A stretch of 64,000 bases of DNA from Cryptomeria japonica. Taxonomy: Eukaryota; Streptophyta; Pinopsida; Cupressales; Cupressaceae. Position numbers and translations under genes: made by a program. Each line of letters starts with the position of its first letter. The stretch's first letter is position 1. A model generated the notes under the pieces. It was not told the origin of the DNA. It made no database searches and was given only the letters and a program-made list of their open reading frames with translations. The stretch is taken from contig NC_081409.1 in NCBI RefSeq assembly GCF_030272615.1, forward strand, positions 876,563,594 to 876,627,593, given 5' to 3'. Below are positions 35,049 to 46,834 of the stretch, one piece after another.

Positions 35049-36122
35049 TGTTAGGACCTTGAGGCAACTGAGAGGGGGGGGGGTGGGGGGGTGAATCAGT
35101 TGTCTATTAATTTCAACCCAAATATAACTTAATCAAACTTGATACATAATACCCGTAAACCAAACTTAATGCCGGTTGACAGATTAGAAGTTAATATTAA
35201 TACTGGTGGAACTCAATGCATATAATATAAAGAGAAACAACATCCACAACACATAACATAAATATTTGTATGTGGAAACCCTATAAGGGGAAAAACCACG
35301 GTGGGAAACCTTACCCATAATTAGAAGATACTACTGCAGATAGTATGTGTATACAAATGGGGTATGCACATGCAGAAAGGCCAACCACCTAGAGCTCACT
35401 GCTCAATCACAAAATAGGAGTCACACTGACTATAATTGGATGATTAAATCCAATGATAATGTACTGCACAAAGTAGCATCTCCAATGCTGGATTCAGTAT
35501 CGATTAAGCTCTGATAATTAGCTTCAAACCTTCCTTGAACCTTCTATATGGTCTGCTCATATGATCTTGAATATTCACACATACCATGTTATAATTTCAT
35601 AACCTTACATACCACATTTGTCATCTCACAAATGAGATCTTACATATATACCAGAACCTAAGACCAAATGTGTAGGTCAACTAATAAAGAATATTACAAT
35701 TAAATCAATTACAGATAAGTCAAGATGCGATGCATCATGTCGGCTCAATGTATAAATTACAACAATATCCAATTTATTAAATCATCTCCACAACGTGCCA
35801 TGCTGATCTAGAATAGATAATGCATGTCGGTCCATAACCTAGACCAATTTGCCGGTAACAACAAATATGTCAACCCGATTAGACCAAATAACCAAAATAC
35901 CAAAACCAAGTGTCCAAACCATGTCTTCGACATAACCAAGTGATCTCCAGATGATAACAAGTCATTCTTAGTACTGGTGTACAATATAACCTGCCGGTGA
36001 ACAATATACCGATGACTATGCATAAGTCATTGAACTTGCCGATGAACATAAGCAAAGATCTCCAGAAGGATAAGTGTTGACATCAATGACAAAACCAATG
36101 CAACACATCCATAATACCAACA
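35049..36122 (-). repeat. Copia2 3' LTR
   Basis: It is 1,074 bp. Near its end the plus strand holds G10-T-G7 (35074-35091) inside the conserved ACTGAGAG...GTGAATC motif. The hairpin pair is at 35272-35317 (GTGG/CCAC outer stem, CCC/GGG inner stem). Confidence 0.95.
35272..35317 (-). other. conserved LTR hairpin pair, Copia2 left LTR
   Basis: The sense strand reads TGGG, 8-nt loop, CCCA, then GTGG, UUUUU, CCC, 6-nt loop, GGG, UUU, CCAC. The right LTR copy (40894-40940) has a full GTGGG/CCCAC first stem. Confidence 0.7.
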
Positions 36123-36134
36123 ATCTCCCCCTTT
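36123..36134 (-). other. polypurine tract of Copia2
   Basis: The sense strand reads AAAGGGGGAGAT immediately before the 3' LTR. Confidence 0.85.
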
Positions 36135-36474
36135 GGCATTGATGGCAATACAAGATGGAAAAACATCAAGTGCCAAAACAGAATGCCAAAAACCAAAAAC
36201 CAACAATCTCCAGAATCGATCAATACCAGAAATCAAAATACAAATGTAGAGAGTATATATAACATCCCAATAAGTAATCTCTCCCCAAAGGATAATGTTT
36301 GTTTTTCCATAGATATCTCTCCCCCTTTGAAATCAAATGACAAAGCAATACAAATACCAGATAAAACCAATCACAATAACCAATTACTCCCCCTGAGAAG
36401 TAGCTCACCTCCATCAAAGCCGGAAAAAAAGTTTCTCTGTTAATTCTGTCAGTTTGATGACAATAATCAGTTGT

Positions 36475-37263
36475 CTAAGTTTTTACCGATGAGGGTATAA
36501 CCCCAAGCCGCTCTCTGAGATATTCAAAAGTTTCCTTAGGAAAAGGCTTCGTAAAGATATTTGCAATCTGCTCTTTAGTATTCACATAAACCAATCTCAC
36601 TTCTTTTGCTTCAATATTCTCTTTCAGAAAATTATATTTGATAGAAACATGTTTAGTTTTAGAGTGATATACCAGATTCTTAGATATATCAATTGTTGTT
36701 GAATTATCACAGTAAACGATTATAGGTTCCTTGCATTTTACGTTTATGTCCTTCAACATTTTCTTAATCCATAATACCCGAGTACTATTAGTTGTTGCTA
36801 CAACATATTCTGATTCTGCTGTTGATAATGATGTACAACTTTGTTTCTTGTTGAACCATGAAATCAATCTGCTACCATTAAATAATGCCCCATCGGTGGT
36901 GCTCTTTCTATCATCTACATCTCCTGCCCAATTTGCATTGGTGTATGCACATAAATCAAAATTTTCATCTTTAGGATACCATAAACCAAGATTTGTTGTG
37001 CCTTGTAGATATTGGAAAATCCTTTTCACTGCCGATTCATGATTTTCTCTAGGATTACTCTAAAATATTGAAACAATACACACTGCATTCATTATATCAG
37101 GTCTTGTTTGTGTCAAATACAGTAAACTTCCAATCATAGATTTGTATCTTGTCGAATTAACAGGAGCTGAATCATCCTTCAATGTCAATTTATTAGTTGT
37201 AGTCATAGGAGTACTTATCGGTTTAGAGTTTTCCATACCAAATTTCTTCAGTAGTTCTTTCAA
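36475..37263 (-). pseudogene. Copia2 RNase H region
   Basis: Two pieces separated by a stop and shift near 37030-37060. The first has LLKKFGMENSKPISTPM and SLLYLTQTRPDI, the usual link between RT and RNase H. The second has WAGDVDDRKSTTDGALF, SLSTAESEYVVA, YCDNSTTIDISKN, TKHVSIKYNFLKE and ANIFTKPFPKETF. The expected first catalytic Asp is Asn here (YTNANWAG), so the enzyme would be impaired even without the stop. Confidence 0.88.
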
Positions 37264-37398
37264 GTACTTTGTTTGACATATGAATATACCTTTACCAGTC
37301 TGTGAAATCTATAATCTTAAAAAGATTTTTATCTTCCCATTCATAGACATTTCAAATTCTTCCTGCATCTTATTAGCAAAGTCTTTACACAATCCATC

Positions 37399-38193
37399 TT
37401 ATCCTCCAAAAATGATGTCATCAACAAAAACTTCAATAACCAAGATGTCTTCATTAGTCACTTTGAAATATAAGTTGCTGTCAGCATTACCTTTAGTGTA
37501 ACCAAGCTTCAAAAGATATTTGTCCAATCTAGCATACCAAGCTCTAGGAGCTTGCTTCAATCCATATAAAGATTTCCTTAATCTGCAAACCATATCTTTA
37601 TCATTTGTTAATGAAAATCCATCAGGTTGTTCAATGTAAACTTCCTCTTCAAGATCACCATTTAGAAATGCACATTTAATATCCATTTGATATACTTTAT
37701 AGTTCTTGTGTGCTGCAAATGCAAGAAATAATCTGACTGCCTCAATTATAGCTACCGGTGCAAAGGTTTCATTGTAATCAATTCCTTCTTTATGTGAATA
37801 TCCCTTACACACTAATCTTGCTTTGTTTCTGATTACCTTACCATCTTCATTAAGTTTATTTCCAAGTACCCATACAGTTCCAATTACATTTTTATCTTTA
37901 GGCCGGGGAACCAATGTCCATGTATTGTTCTTTTCAATTTGTTTTAATTCATCTTCCATAGCTTTAATCCAATGTTTATCTTCACATGCCTCAATAATAG
38001 ATGCTGGTTCAATTTGAGAAATTAAACATACCTCTTCATTTTCCAGTCTTCCTCTTGTTATAACTCCTTGATACTTATTCCCAATTATCTGACTTTCAGA
38101 GTGATTTAGTATTACATACCTGGGCGTGTTCACTTGCTGTTGTTCTTCAGTCACTGTGGAATTCTCTGACGATGCCGGTGTGACTGGATCCAC
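37399..38193 (-). pseudogene. Copia2 reverse transcriptase region
   Basis: An open stretch of 264 codons carries the copia RT signature blocks: [88 protein letters not shown], and the active-site block FVDDIIFGG. It ends at an in-frame stop right after that block. In the family this follows the integrase in one polyprotein. Confidence 0.9.
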
Positions 38194-38294
38194 ATTCTAT
38201 ATCGGTGCACTCTGTATAGGTTCATTTGTGATCATCTCAATTTCTGGTTCAGAATCCATAGACTTTGAATTTCCTCTAAATTGTTCATCTATCT

Positions 38295-38564
38295 TCACAT
38301 TTGCACTCTCAATGATTTTCTGCAATCTTTTATTAAAACATCTATATGCTTTTCTCTTAGATGAATAACCAAGAAATATTCCTTCATCACTTCTAGGATC
38401 AAATTTGCCAATATACTCATCTCTCCTAATGTAACATTTGCTTCCAAATATTCTGAAGTATTTAAGAGTAGGAATATTACCAAACCATAATTCATAAGGT
38501 GTCTTACCAGTTTCACCTTTGATGTGAACTTCGTTGAAAGTGTGAATTCACTGCTTTTCTCCAA
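38295..38564 (-). pseudogene. Copia2 integrase C-terminal part
   Basis: This short piece follows a shift after the integrase core. It reads as the region ending in motifs such as FLLLNTSEYLEANVTLGE and matches the Copia1 segment at 24176-24330. It is one polyprotein with its neighbours, broken by mutation. Confidence 0.6.
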
Positions 38565-38647
38565 TACACATGAGGTAGATTTTCTTCTGATATCATGCTT
38601 CTAGCTGCATCCAAAATAGTTTTGTTCTTCCTTTCCACAACTCCATT

Positions 38648-39850
38648 TTACTGAGGTGTTTGGGGTGCTGATAGTTGTCTTCTAATTCCATTCACTTCAC
38701 AAAATGTATTGAACTCCTTAGATGTGAATTCACCTCCTTGATTTGATCTTAAATATTTGATTTTCTTACCGGTTTCATTCTCTACTAGTGCCTTGAATAA
38801 TTTGAATTTCCCAAAAGCTTCCAATTTCTCCTTGAGAAAAGTAAAGCAACACATTCTAGAATAATCATCAATGATTAGCATAAAGTATCTATCTCCCTGT
38901 AGACTTCTTGTTCTTGCTAGACCACACAAGTCAGTATGAATTAAATCAAGAACATCATTGGTTTTCTTAGAAATACTCTTAAAAGTTGTTCTAACTTGCT
39001 TTCCCATTTGACATTCCTTACATACCGCATTATGAGGCTTTACAATCTTAGGTAAATCCCTTATTGCATTAGATGAACTAGTCTTTATAATGCAATCAAA
39101 ACTCACATGATAGAGTCTTTTATGCCATAACCAACTTTCATTAATATGTGCAATCAAGCATGTCTTTTCACTATTATTCAAATGAAAGATATTACCTCTA
39201 GTTTGATTACCGGTTGCAATCTCCAAACCAGTTCTATTCATGATTTTGCATTTACCATTCTTGGATTGTAACTGAAATCCCTTTTCAACTAATTGACCAA
39301 CACTCAATAGATTATGCTTCAAACCTTCAACATAATAAACATTGTCAGTATTTTGCTTACCATCAAAAGATATAGTGCCTTTTCCTTTGATAAAACAAGC
39401 TTTATCATCTCCAAATATTACTAGACCTCCATTGTATTCATGAAAAGATAGGAATTTACTTTTATCACTAGTCATATGATGTGAACATCCGGAATCTATA
39501 ATCCATTCATCCTTTTCTTCAATTTTAGCTACCAGGGCCTTCTCTACCGGTGGAATAGTAGGTGTCAGTTGATCTTCTTTTATTGCAATAAAAGCCCATC
39601 CATTGTTTGTCGGTTCTTCATCAGAATCATCAGTAACTCTTTCATCAGCATAGTAACATGAATTGTCTCTATTCTTCTTAAATTTGTATCTCTGATATTC
39701 AGGGTTAGGCTTATATTTTCTTTTAGCTTCTTCTCTTAATATTGCATGTCTATCAGGACATCTAGATGCCATATGACCAACTTTATTGTAGTTAAAACAT
39801 TTAAATGGTGCTTTACCTTCATACTTTCTACCAATAGGACGTTTAGGCAT
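38648..39850 (-). pseudogene. Copia2 zinc knuckle, protease and integrase
   Basis: A 400-codon open stretch. The zinc knuckle near the start reads CFNYNKVGHMASRC, with Tyr in place of the second Cys. The protease motif IIDSGCSHHMTSDKSKF follows. The integrase has an HHCC zinc domain (LWHKRLYH...CKECQMGKQ) and core blocks DLIHTDLCG and YLRSNQGGEF. The stretch ends at a stop just after QLSAPQTPQ. Confidence 0.9.
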
Positions 39851-39943
39851 TTTCCTTGCAAATAGTGCTTCGAGTTCTTCATTTTCCTTCCTGATATCTT
39901 CAAGTTATCTTGTATAAAGTGCTTTCCAATCAGATTTATCAGA

Positions 39944-40618
39944 TTATGATGATGATGATGCAGATGATGATGCTTTGAAGGCTAGATCTATCTTAATTGT
40001 AGCAACAAGACCAAATTCCTCAAGCTCAAATGCTGAAAGTTTTCCAACCAAGGTATCTCTAGATACTGATGTATTAGGTATTGTTCTCAACTCATTAATA
40101 GCAGTTACTTTCATTTTGTATGTCGGTGGAAATTCTCTCAAAAATTTAGAAACAATTTCATCTTTACTTAAGGAACCTCCACAATATTGTATTCCCAAAA
40201 CAATTTCATTAACCCTTTCCATAAAAGCAAAAATTATTTCATCTTCTTCCATTTTCAGATTTTCATACCTGACCCAGAAGCATTCTAGTTTTGCAACTTT
40301 GACAGTGGTATCTCCTTCATTCAATGTCTCTAATTTATCCCAAATAGCTTTAGCTGTAGATCGGTCTGATAATTCCATGATTTGCTGATCTAACAAGGTG
40401 CTCAAGAGTGCTTCTCTTTCTTTGCAATCATTCTCTTGATCCTTACCCAATGTTGGTGGATTAGGTTGATTCGGTGTAGGACCAACATAGCCATTCTTTG
40501 TAACATCCCATATGTCTTTTCCAATGCAATTTAGATGCGTCTCCATTCTGATCTTCCATATACCATAGTTAGTTCCATCAAGTTTCAAACTGTCCTTCCT
40601 GAAAAAGTTAGTTGCCAT
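39944..40618 (-). pseudogene. Copia2 Gag (UBN2-type)
   Basis: The ATG at 40618 opens MATNFFRKDSLKLDGTNYG and continues with WKIRMETHL, AKAIWDKLETLNEGD and LREFPPTYKMKVTAI, the hallmarks of the copia Gag core (UBN2). It stops at 39944, beyond a Ser-rich run from a GAT microsatellite. The zinc knuckle lies in the next open stretch. It would form the capsid. Confidence 0.88.
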
Positions 40619-40661
40619 AAAATCTCCTCAAGTTGTTAAACTTCTGCAAAAAGAGGACTTA

Positions 40662-40673
40662 GCTCTGATACCA
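40662..40673 (-). other. primer binding site of Copia2
   Basis: The sense strand reads TGGTATCAGAGC two bases after the LTR. Confidence 0.9.
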
Positions 40674-40675
40674 AT

Positions 40676-41749
40676 TGTTAGGACCCAGAGGCAACTGCGA
40701 GTGGGGGAGGGGGTGAATTAGTTGTCTATTAATTTCAACCCAAATATAACTTAATCAAACTTGATACATAATACCGGTAAACCAAACTTAATGCCGGTTG
40801 ACAGATTAGCAAAAAATATTTATACCAGTGAAAATCAATGCATATAACAGAAAGAGAAACAACATCCACAACACATAACACAAAGATTTGTACGTGGAAA
40901 CCCTGTAAGGGGAAAAAACACGGTGGGAAACCTTACCCACAATCAGATGATACTACTGTAGATAATATGTGTATACAAATGGGGTCTACACATGCAGAAA
41001 GGCCAACCCCTTAGAGCTTACTGCTCAATCACAAAATAGGAGTCACACTAACTACAATTGGATGATTAAATCCAATGATAATGTACTGCACAAAGTAGCA
41101 TCTCCAATGCTGGATTCAATACCGGTTAAGCTATGATAATCACCTTCAAACCTTCCTTGAACCTTCTCTATGGTCTTCTCATATGATCTTCAATATTCAC
41201 ACATACCATGTTATAATGTCATAACCTTACATACCACATCTATCATCTCACAAATGAGATCTTACATATATACCAAAACCTAAGACCAAATGTGTAGGTT
41301 GGCTAATAAAGAATATTACAATTAAATCAATTATGAATAAGTCAAGATGCGATGAATCATGTTGGCTCAATGTAATTACAACAATATCCAATTAATTAAA
41401 TCATCTCCACAATGTGTTGTGCTAATCTGGAATAGATAATGCATGTCAGTCCATAACCTAGACTAATTTGTCGGTAACAACAAATATGTCAACCCGATTA
41501 GACCAATAACCAAAATACCAAAACAAAGTGTCCAAACCATGTCTTCGACATAACCAAGTGATCTCCAGATGATAACAAGTCATCCTTAGTGCCGGTGTAC
41601 AATATAACCTATCGATGAACAATATACTGGTGACTGTGCATAAGTCACTGAACTTGCCGGTGAACATAAGCAAAGATCTCCAAAACGATAAGTGTTGATA
41701 AGTGTTGACATTAATGAAAAAACCAATGCACACATCCATAATACCAACA
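40676..41749 (-). repeat. Copia2 5' LTR
   Basis: It is 1,074 bp and pairs with 35049-36122. Several percent of positions differ by eye. CTTAG follows at 41750-41754. The hairpin pair lies at 40894-40940. Confidence 0.95.
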
Positions 41750-41847
41750 CTTAGATCCTCTACATCATAGTGGTATCAGAGCTACATTTGGTTTGGTAAG
41801 GGAAAGCGCCAGTGTGTGAAGAAGAGAGTGATTTTTGAGTAGGCAAT

Positions 41848-42399
41848 ATGCCTCCAAAGGCTAGATCAATAGTAGCTAGGGGGTTGAAAGCCCTAAGAGA
41901 AGAGGTATAAGCATTGAAGGCCAAAGAGATAAGGAGAGATAGGGGTGAAGAGAGTGATAGTGAACCGAAAGACGAAGAAGGAGGAGAAGGTGAAGGTGAG
42001 ACCCCTTCTGCAAGACCTCAGGAAGAGGAGATCCCTCCTGAAGAAAGAAGGTTCATCAATGCCTTGAAGTCAGTCAAAGGGGATGTTGTTAATGTGAAGA
42101 TGGAGCTTCCAATGTATAGAGGAAAAATGGATGCTAAGGAGTTGATAGAGTGGATTGATGCCTTGAACAAGTATTTTGAGTACAAGGAGGTGCCTAAAGA
42201 TAAGGAGGTAAAATTTGCCAAGATCAATTTGAAGAGTTGTGCCTTGACATGGTGAAAATACACCAAAGGAGAAAGGGTGAAACAAAAAAAATCCATGATC
42301 AATTCATGGGATAGGATGGTGAATAAATTGAAGGGACAATTCTTACATACTGATTGTGATGCTAAAAATGTGGTATATAAGAAAGGCATACACATATAA
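41848..42399 (+). pseudogene. Gy3 Gag, 5' part, truncated by Gy2
   Basis: The ATG at 41848 (MPPKARSIVARGLKALREEV) follows a primer site at 41771. A TAA interrupts at 41908. A 113-codon open stretch follows with an acidic segment and ELPMYRGKMDAKELIEWIDALNKYFEY, the start of a Ty3/gypsy Gag core. A TGA follows CALTW, and the frame continues as MINSWDRMVNKLKGQFLHTD before it is cut near 42399 by the Gy2 LTR. It would encode capsid protein. The remainder of Gy3 is not in the window. Confidence 0.75.
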
Positions 42400-43418
42400 T
42401 GAGAGAATAAAAACATAATGGAAAGCTTAATTGAAAACTAAATTAAAGATGCAAACCATAAGCCTTCCTTGAAATTTCACATTTTCCTCTATTCTTAAGG
42501 ACCTTGAAGGTGTTGGATTGATTGGCTCTCAATGGAGCAATGACCTCCAAAGTGGAAACTCAAGAGTTGAGTAGCTACTTGATCATGATTAATTATGCAA
42601 ATGATATGAAATGCATGATCTAAGAAACTAGATTAACATGCTATGATTAATCTAAAATGATAATTACTAGATAATTGAAATGAAAATTGCCTACAGTAAT
42701 GATGCTAAAAAAATGAATGCAAGGGATCATTATTGCTCTAAAATGGGGGATATTTATAGGAATTCCAAGGCCAAAGCCAAGGTGGCAGGAATCGACGGTC
42801 CAGATCTGATATGAAGATATCAAGGGCCAAGATTGAGGAAGTTGGAGAAGAGGTTGGAGGAAGGGATACTTGTCATCTCTATGGTGAAAAGTGTCAAGGA
42901 GCCTTGCTCATGAGAGGGAAAGTGTCCAAGGGAGGAGACACGTGGCAAAAGTGCCATGTGTCTCAAGGGGAGAATATCCACACCATAGGAGGTTAGGATA
43001 AGGAGGTTAGGATGTGCAAAATAGGATAGGGTTAGTTAAACTCAGGGTTAGATGGAATGGGTTAGGTTAGGGGATAGTTAGGTTTGGTGGTTAAAATTTA
43101 GGAGTCATGTGTTCATTTGAATTTAGAAATTCAAATAATAGGAAAAGGCTAATTAACTTTCAACAACTCATAAATTGATTTGTTTTAATTAATTAGGGGA
43201 TTAGAAGAAATGAATTTAATAGGGGGGGATTTAGATTAATTAATCAAAGGGGACTATTGAAATGAACCTATTAAATAAATCCTTAGATTTATTAATAAGT
43301 AGATGAATGGAAGAATTTAATCAAATTGCTAATGAATTTAATTAAATTGGGAAGGGGGATTAATTAAATAATTGCTTGTTCAATTAATTATCTTCAAACC
43401 ATTTTTTAGGTGTATACA
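42400..43418 (-). repeat. 3' LTR of Tat-like gypsy Gy2
   Basis: The right end is GGTGTATACA at 43418, followed by TTTTGCCCCTCTTTGAAG, which on the minus strand is the same polypurine tract as in Tat1. The left end is placed near 42400 because Gy3 Gag coding stops there and TGAGAGAATAAAAAC resembles the Tat1 LTR end. That end is uncertain. The 61-codon plus-strand frame at 42811-42996 is not credible as a gene. Confidence 0.6.
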
Positions 43419-44151
43419 TTTTGCCCCTCTTTGAAGCGAGGTGTGATGACATGTTGATTCAAAGAATAATCTCAATGTGATGACGTTGATGTGATATTAG
43501 TTCGATAGGATGCCCCAACCATTGATTGCTAAATTGTGATATGATGATGCCCCCTTGGGAGATCAATTGAGATAATTGACCTTTGGAATTTTTTGATAAT
43601 TGCGAAATTGATTTCCCGATAGGTTATTGCGTGAATCCTGCAACTATGGTTGATGAAAGTTTTAGTTCTTTGATCACTTTGATGTGGTTCTTGATGTGAT
43701 GATTGATAGAGTTTGATTGAATTGATAAGATTTATTAGATTGATAAGATCATGATTTAGTCTTGTTTCAGGAATGACACCTCTTGTATAAGACAAAGATG
43801 ATCAAAGCGTCTGGTTTCAGGAATGATATATCTTGTATAAGACTTGATCAAAATGTTTGGTTCTAGGAAAGATACATCCTATATAAGATATGATAGAATA
43901 GATCAGATAAGATTGATTGATAGAATTGATAAGATTGATTGGATAAAGAACTGAAATTTTGTTGATATCCGGTTGCAGGAAGATTCATATAAGACAATGT
44001 TGGCATATTTGAGGGAGTAGCATAAGATTCGCTTTGGGTCGACAATATCTGTAGAGAGGGGAGCCATCGTTCTGATTGTGTATACACCTATGATGATACA
44101 TTGATGATTCCTGCGACAGATTTGGCCTTGGAAGAATGAAATGCGAATGCG

Positions 44152-44472
44152 AATGAAATGCAATGCAGTGATCGAACTGGTCATGTGGTCATTTCTTTGT
44201 TTCATCATTGAGCCTTTAAAATGTGGGTAGCAAGTGCAAACATCAATGGTATAATGCAAATGAAATGCAATGCAGTGATCGAACTGGTCATGTGGTCATT
44301 TCTTTGTTTCATCATTGAGCCTTTAAAATGTGGGTAGCGAGTGCAAACATCAATGGTATAATGCAAATGAAATGCAATGCAGTGATCGAACTGGTCATGT
44401 GGTCATTTCTTTGTTTCATCATTGAGCCTTTAAAATGTGGGTAGCGAGTGCAAACATCAATGGTATAATTGA
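44152..44472. repeat. 107-bp tandem repeat, three copies
   Basis: AATGAAATGCAATGCAGTGA begins at 44152, 44259 and 44366, an exact 107-base period. The copies are almost identical although the surrounding element is decayed. Confidence 0.93.
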
Positions 44473-45282
44473 ACCATGATGACCCGAGCACTACTTTCCT
44501 GGGTTTTGATATTACAAGTTAGCACAAGCATTGAGGTATAATTGAACCAAGATGACCTGAGTGTTGCTTGCGTAAAACAAGCAGTATTAACCATTTCTAT
44601 ATGCAAGTCTGAAATGTCTTCTATGATACTCCAATGATCATGTCCTAAGACAACTTTGCACATATGAATGATTAATTTATATATAGCAGACAAGAAAAAT
44701 ATCATGTTCCTTCCTTGTTCTTCTAGTCAAAGACATCTTGGAGTCACTCAGAAATCATGATAGCAAAAAATCAAGATAAAATAGTTGAACCATTATTGTC
44801 AAAGTGTTAAAATCATTAGTCAAAAGATATCATCCATTGATATGTGTTTGTCATGTTTAGACTGATATGTGATAGTTGATGGTTGACAATTGGATTTGTG
44901 TGCAACGTTGGATGTGTCTCTATTTTTTGCTTAACCAGTGTTGCCTAACGATTTCTCTACCTATTTTATTAAGCTTAAAACAATGATAGTTTTTCCCCCA
45001 ACTAGGTTTAGGATTTTGCTCCCAGTCTAGAAACAAACTTTATTATGATATATATAATGATCCAAACCATGACGAGAAATCACTTGGGATGCTTGCATAT
45101 GTACAAAGGCTTTATTATGGATATGAATAGTGCTTATGGAAATGAATGCAAGATTAAGGATGCATGAACCAATAGATGGAAGAGATAGCTGACAGATGGT
45201 GCCTGTTTGCCAGGTTTTCACCATATGTTTTTATTGCACTTTTTCTCATATTTGATTTTTAAAAATTTTTCTCATTGTTTTT

Positions 45283-45450
45283 CACTGTTTTTGTATTTTA
45301 TGCTTTTTCACTGTTTTTGGATTTATTGTTTTTTCACTATTTTTGGATTTTTCTGCTTTCTCACTATTTTTGGAGTTTTCTGCTTTTCCACTATTTTTGG
45401 ATTTTTTGGCTTTTTCACTGTTTTTGGATTTTTCTGCTTTTTCAAACATA
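45283..45450. repeat. T-rich tandem repeat, about 27-28 bp period
   Basis: About six copies of a unit containing CACT(G/A)TTTTTGGATTTTTC are present. The repeat lies in the 3' region of Gy2. Confidence 0.8.
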
Positions 45451-45599
45451 AAAATTCTTCAGATGCATGCCATTGATGGGTTACTCAATTTGATCCCCAT
45501 CCTGTGTTGATAGCTGATATGCTTCTGACCCAAATACTGTTGTGACCACAAACAAACCTAACCAGTTTGGTTCAAACTTTTCTTTTCTTTTCTCGATCT

Positions 45600-46328
45600 G
45601 ACTAGTTTCATGGATTTTCCTTTAGTATTAGATCCCCAACTTGAAAGGCTCATGGTTTGACCTTGTGATAATAACTTTGGCACATTCTTTGCTGATATAC
45701 CTTTAAATGATCAAAGACATTTTGTTTTTGTTCATGGATCAATTCTAACTCTTGCAATCTAGATACTCGTTGTTCTTCATCTAGGATAAGACCTTTTAAT
45801 GATACTTGTAAAGAAGGTATCTCTACTTCTATTGGCAGTATTACTTTTGATCCATAAAAAAGAGAGAAAGGTGTGGCCCCTATCGGTGTGCAAATACTAG
45901 TACGGTAGGCCCATAGAGTAGGGTTCAATTGAATAAACCACTCTCTCTCAGCATCATTCACTATCTTTTTGAGGATTTTCAAAATAGTTTTGTTTGATGC
46001 TTCTTCTTGCCCATTCCCTTGTGGATAGTAGGATGTGGAAAATTTGTGTTGGATCTTGAATTTTTCACATAGCTCTTGTACATCCCGATTCTTGAATGGT
46101 CGCCCATTATCAGTGATAATGGTCATGGGTATTCCATAGCGACAGATGATGTAGCTCAAGATAAATGCAACAATTTCTTTTTCCTATGATATTGATGAGA
46201 GGTACTGCCTCAATCCATTTTGTGAAATATTCTATAGCTACAAGGATGAATTTGTTACTATTGGATGAAGAAGGATTTATCTTTCCTACTAGATCAAGAC
46301 CCCATTGGCAGAAAGACCAAGATGTTGC
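45600..46328 (-). pseudogene. Gy2 integrase core (3' part of pol)
   Basis: This is the minus-strand continuation of the pol remnant at 62483-63250, split by Tat1. It carries CRYGIPMTIITDNGRPFKN and YYPQGNGQEEASNKTI (the second Asp and the Glu of the DDE triad), then ALWAYRT-type and LPIEVEIPSLQVSL blocks. It is homologous to Tat1 52682-52080. Several stops are present, including before 45650. The insertion point lies in the stretch before the first catalytic Asp. Confidence 0.88.
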
Positions 46329-46670
46329 TGTATATGGTGAAAATGGATAACAACAATAACAATATTGAAAGGCTAAATGAATTCAACCACAAAACCCTAA
46401 CCTAACAACAACAAAGATCCACCATAACATATGAAGATTGCCTAAGACAATGCAAATCAAATGAAATCACAAAGATTATACCATCACATGTCCAATAGGG
46501 TTTTGATCTCCATTCTTCCTATCTCCATTGATCTTGCTTGATATATTTGCTCTTAGATTTTATGTGCACAAGAGCTCAACAAAGAACAAAATGTGGTTGC
46601 AAGTAGGATTGTAGTGTAGTCAATTGCATAAAAATGATTCATTAGGGTTTGATAATGAAGGAAGCATCTC

Positions 46671-46680
46671 CTTATATAGA
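46671..46680 (-). promoter_or_regulatory. TATA box of Tat1 3' LTR
   Basis: The sense strand reads TCTATATAAG. The same sequence is at 62057-62066 in the 5' LTR, where it would drive element transcription. Confidence 0.55.
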
Positions 46681-46834
46681 AGACACTATATGAAATGGAG
46701 GGATAAGATTGAGAGGTGTAAAAGGAGGTCGACTATGATTAGAGGGTAGGTAAAAGAAATAATAAAATAATGAAAGGGGTAGGTAGTGTAGGAATTAAGA
46801 GATGAATGACATGTGTCATAGGTAGAAAAGGTTA

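Larger units (their letters stand above)
35049..41749 (-). mobile_element. Copia2: Ty1/copia element, 6.7 kb
   Basis: Two 1,074-bp LTRs (35049-36122 and 40676-41749) and a perfect CTTAG duplication (35044-35048, 41750-41754) bound the element. The primer site is at 40662-40673 and the polypurine tract at 36123-36134. Coding order on the minus strand is Gag, CCHC, protease, integrase, RT, RNase H, with a few stops and shifts. It is the best-preserved Copia copy in the window and the closest model for the proteins that could mobilise E1 and E2. Confidence 0.95.
43419..45599 (-). other. Gy2 3' untranslated region with repeats
   Basis: The stretch lies between the Gy2 integrase end and its LTR. 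It shares short blocks with the same region of Tat1, for example CTAGTCAAAGACATCTTGGAG at 44723 and again at 51014. It lacks the plant-mobile-domain gene found in Tat1. Two tandem repeats are present (44152-44472 and 45283-45450). I see no coding sequence. Confidence 0.6.

Noticed and set aside
42811-42996. 61-codon plus-strand frame in the Gy2 LTR
   Set aside because: Short, inside an LTR and without a recognisable motif.
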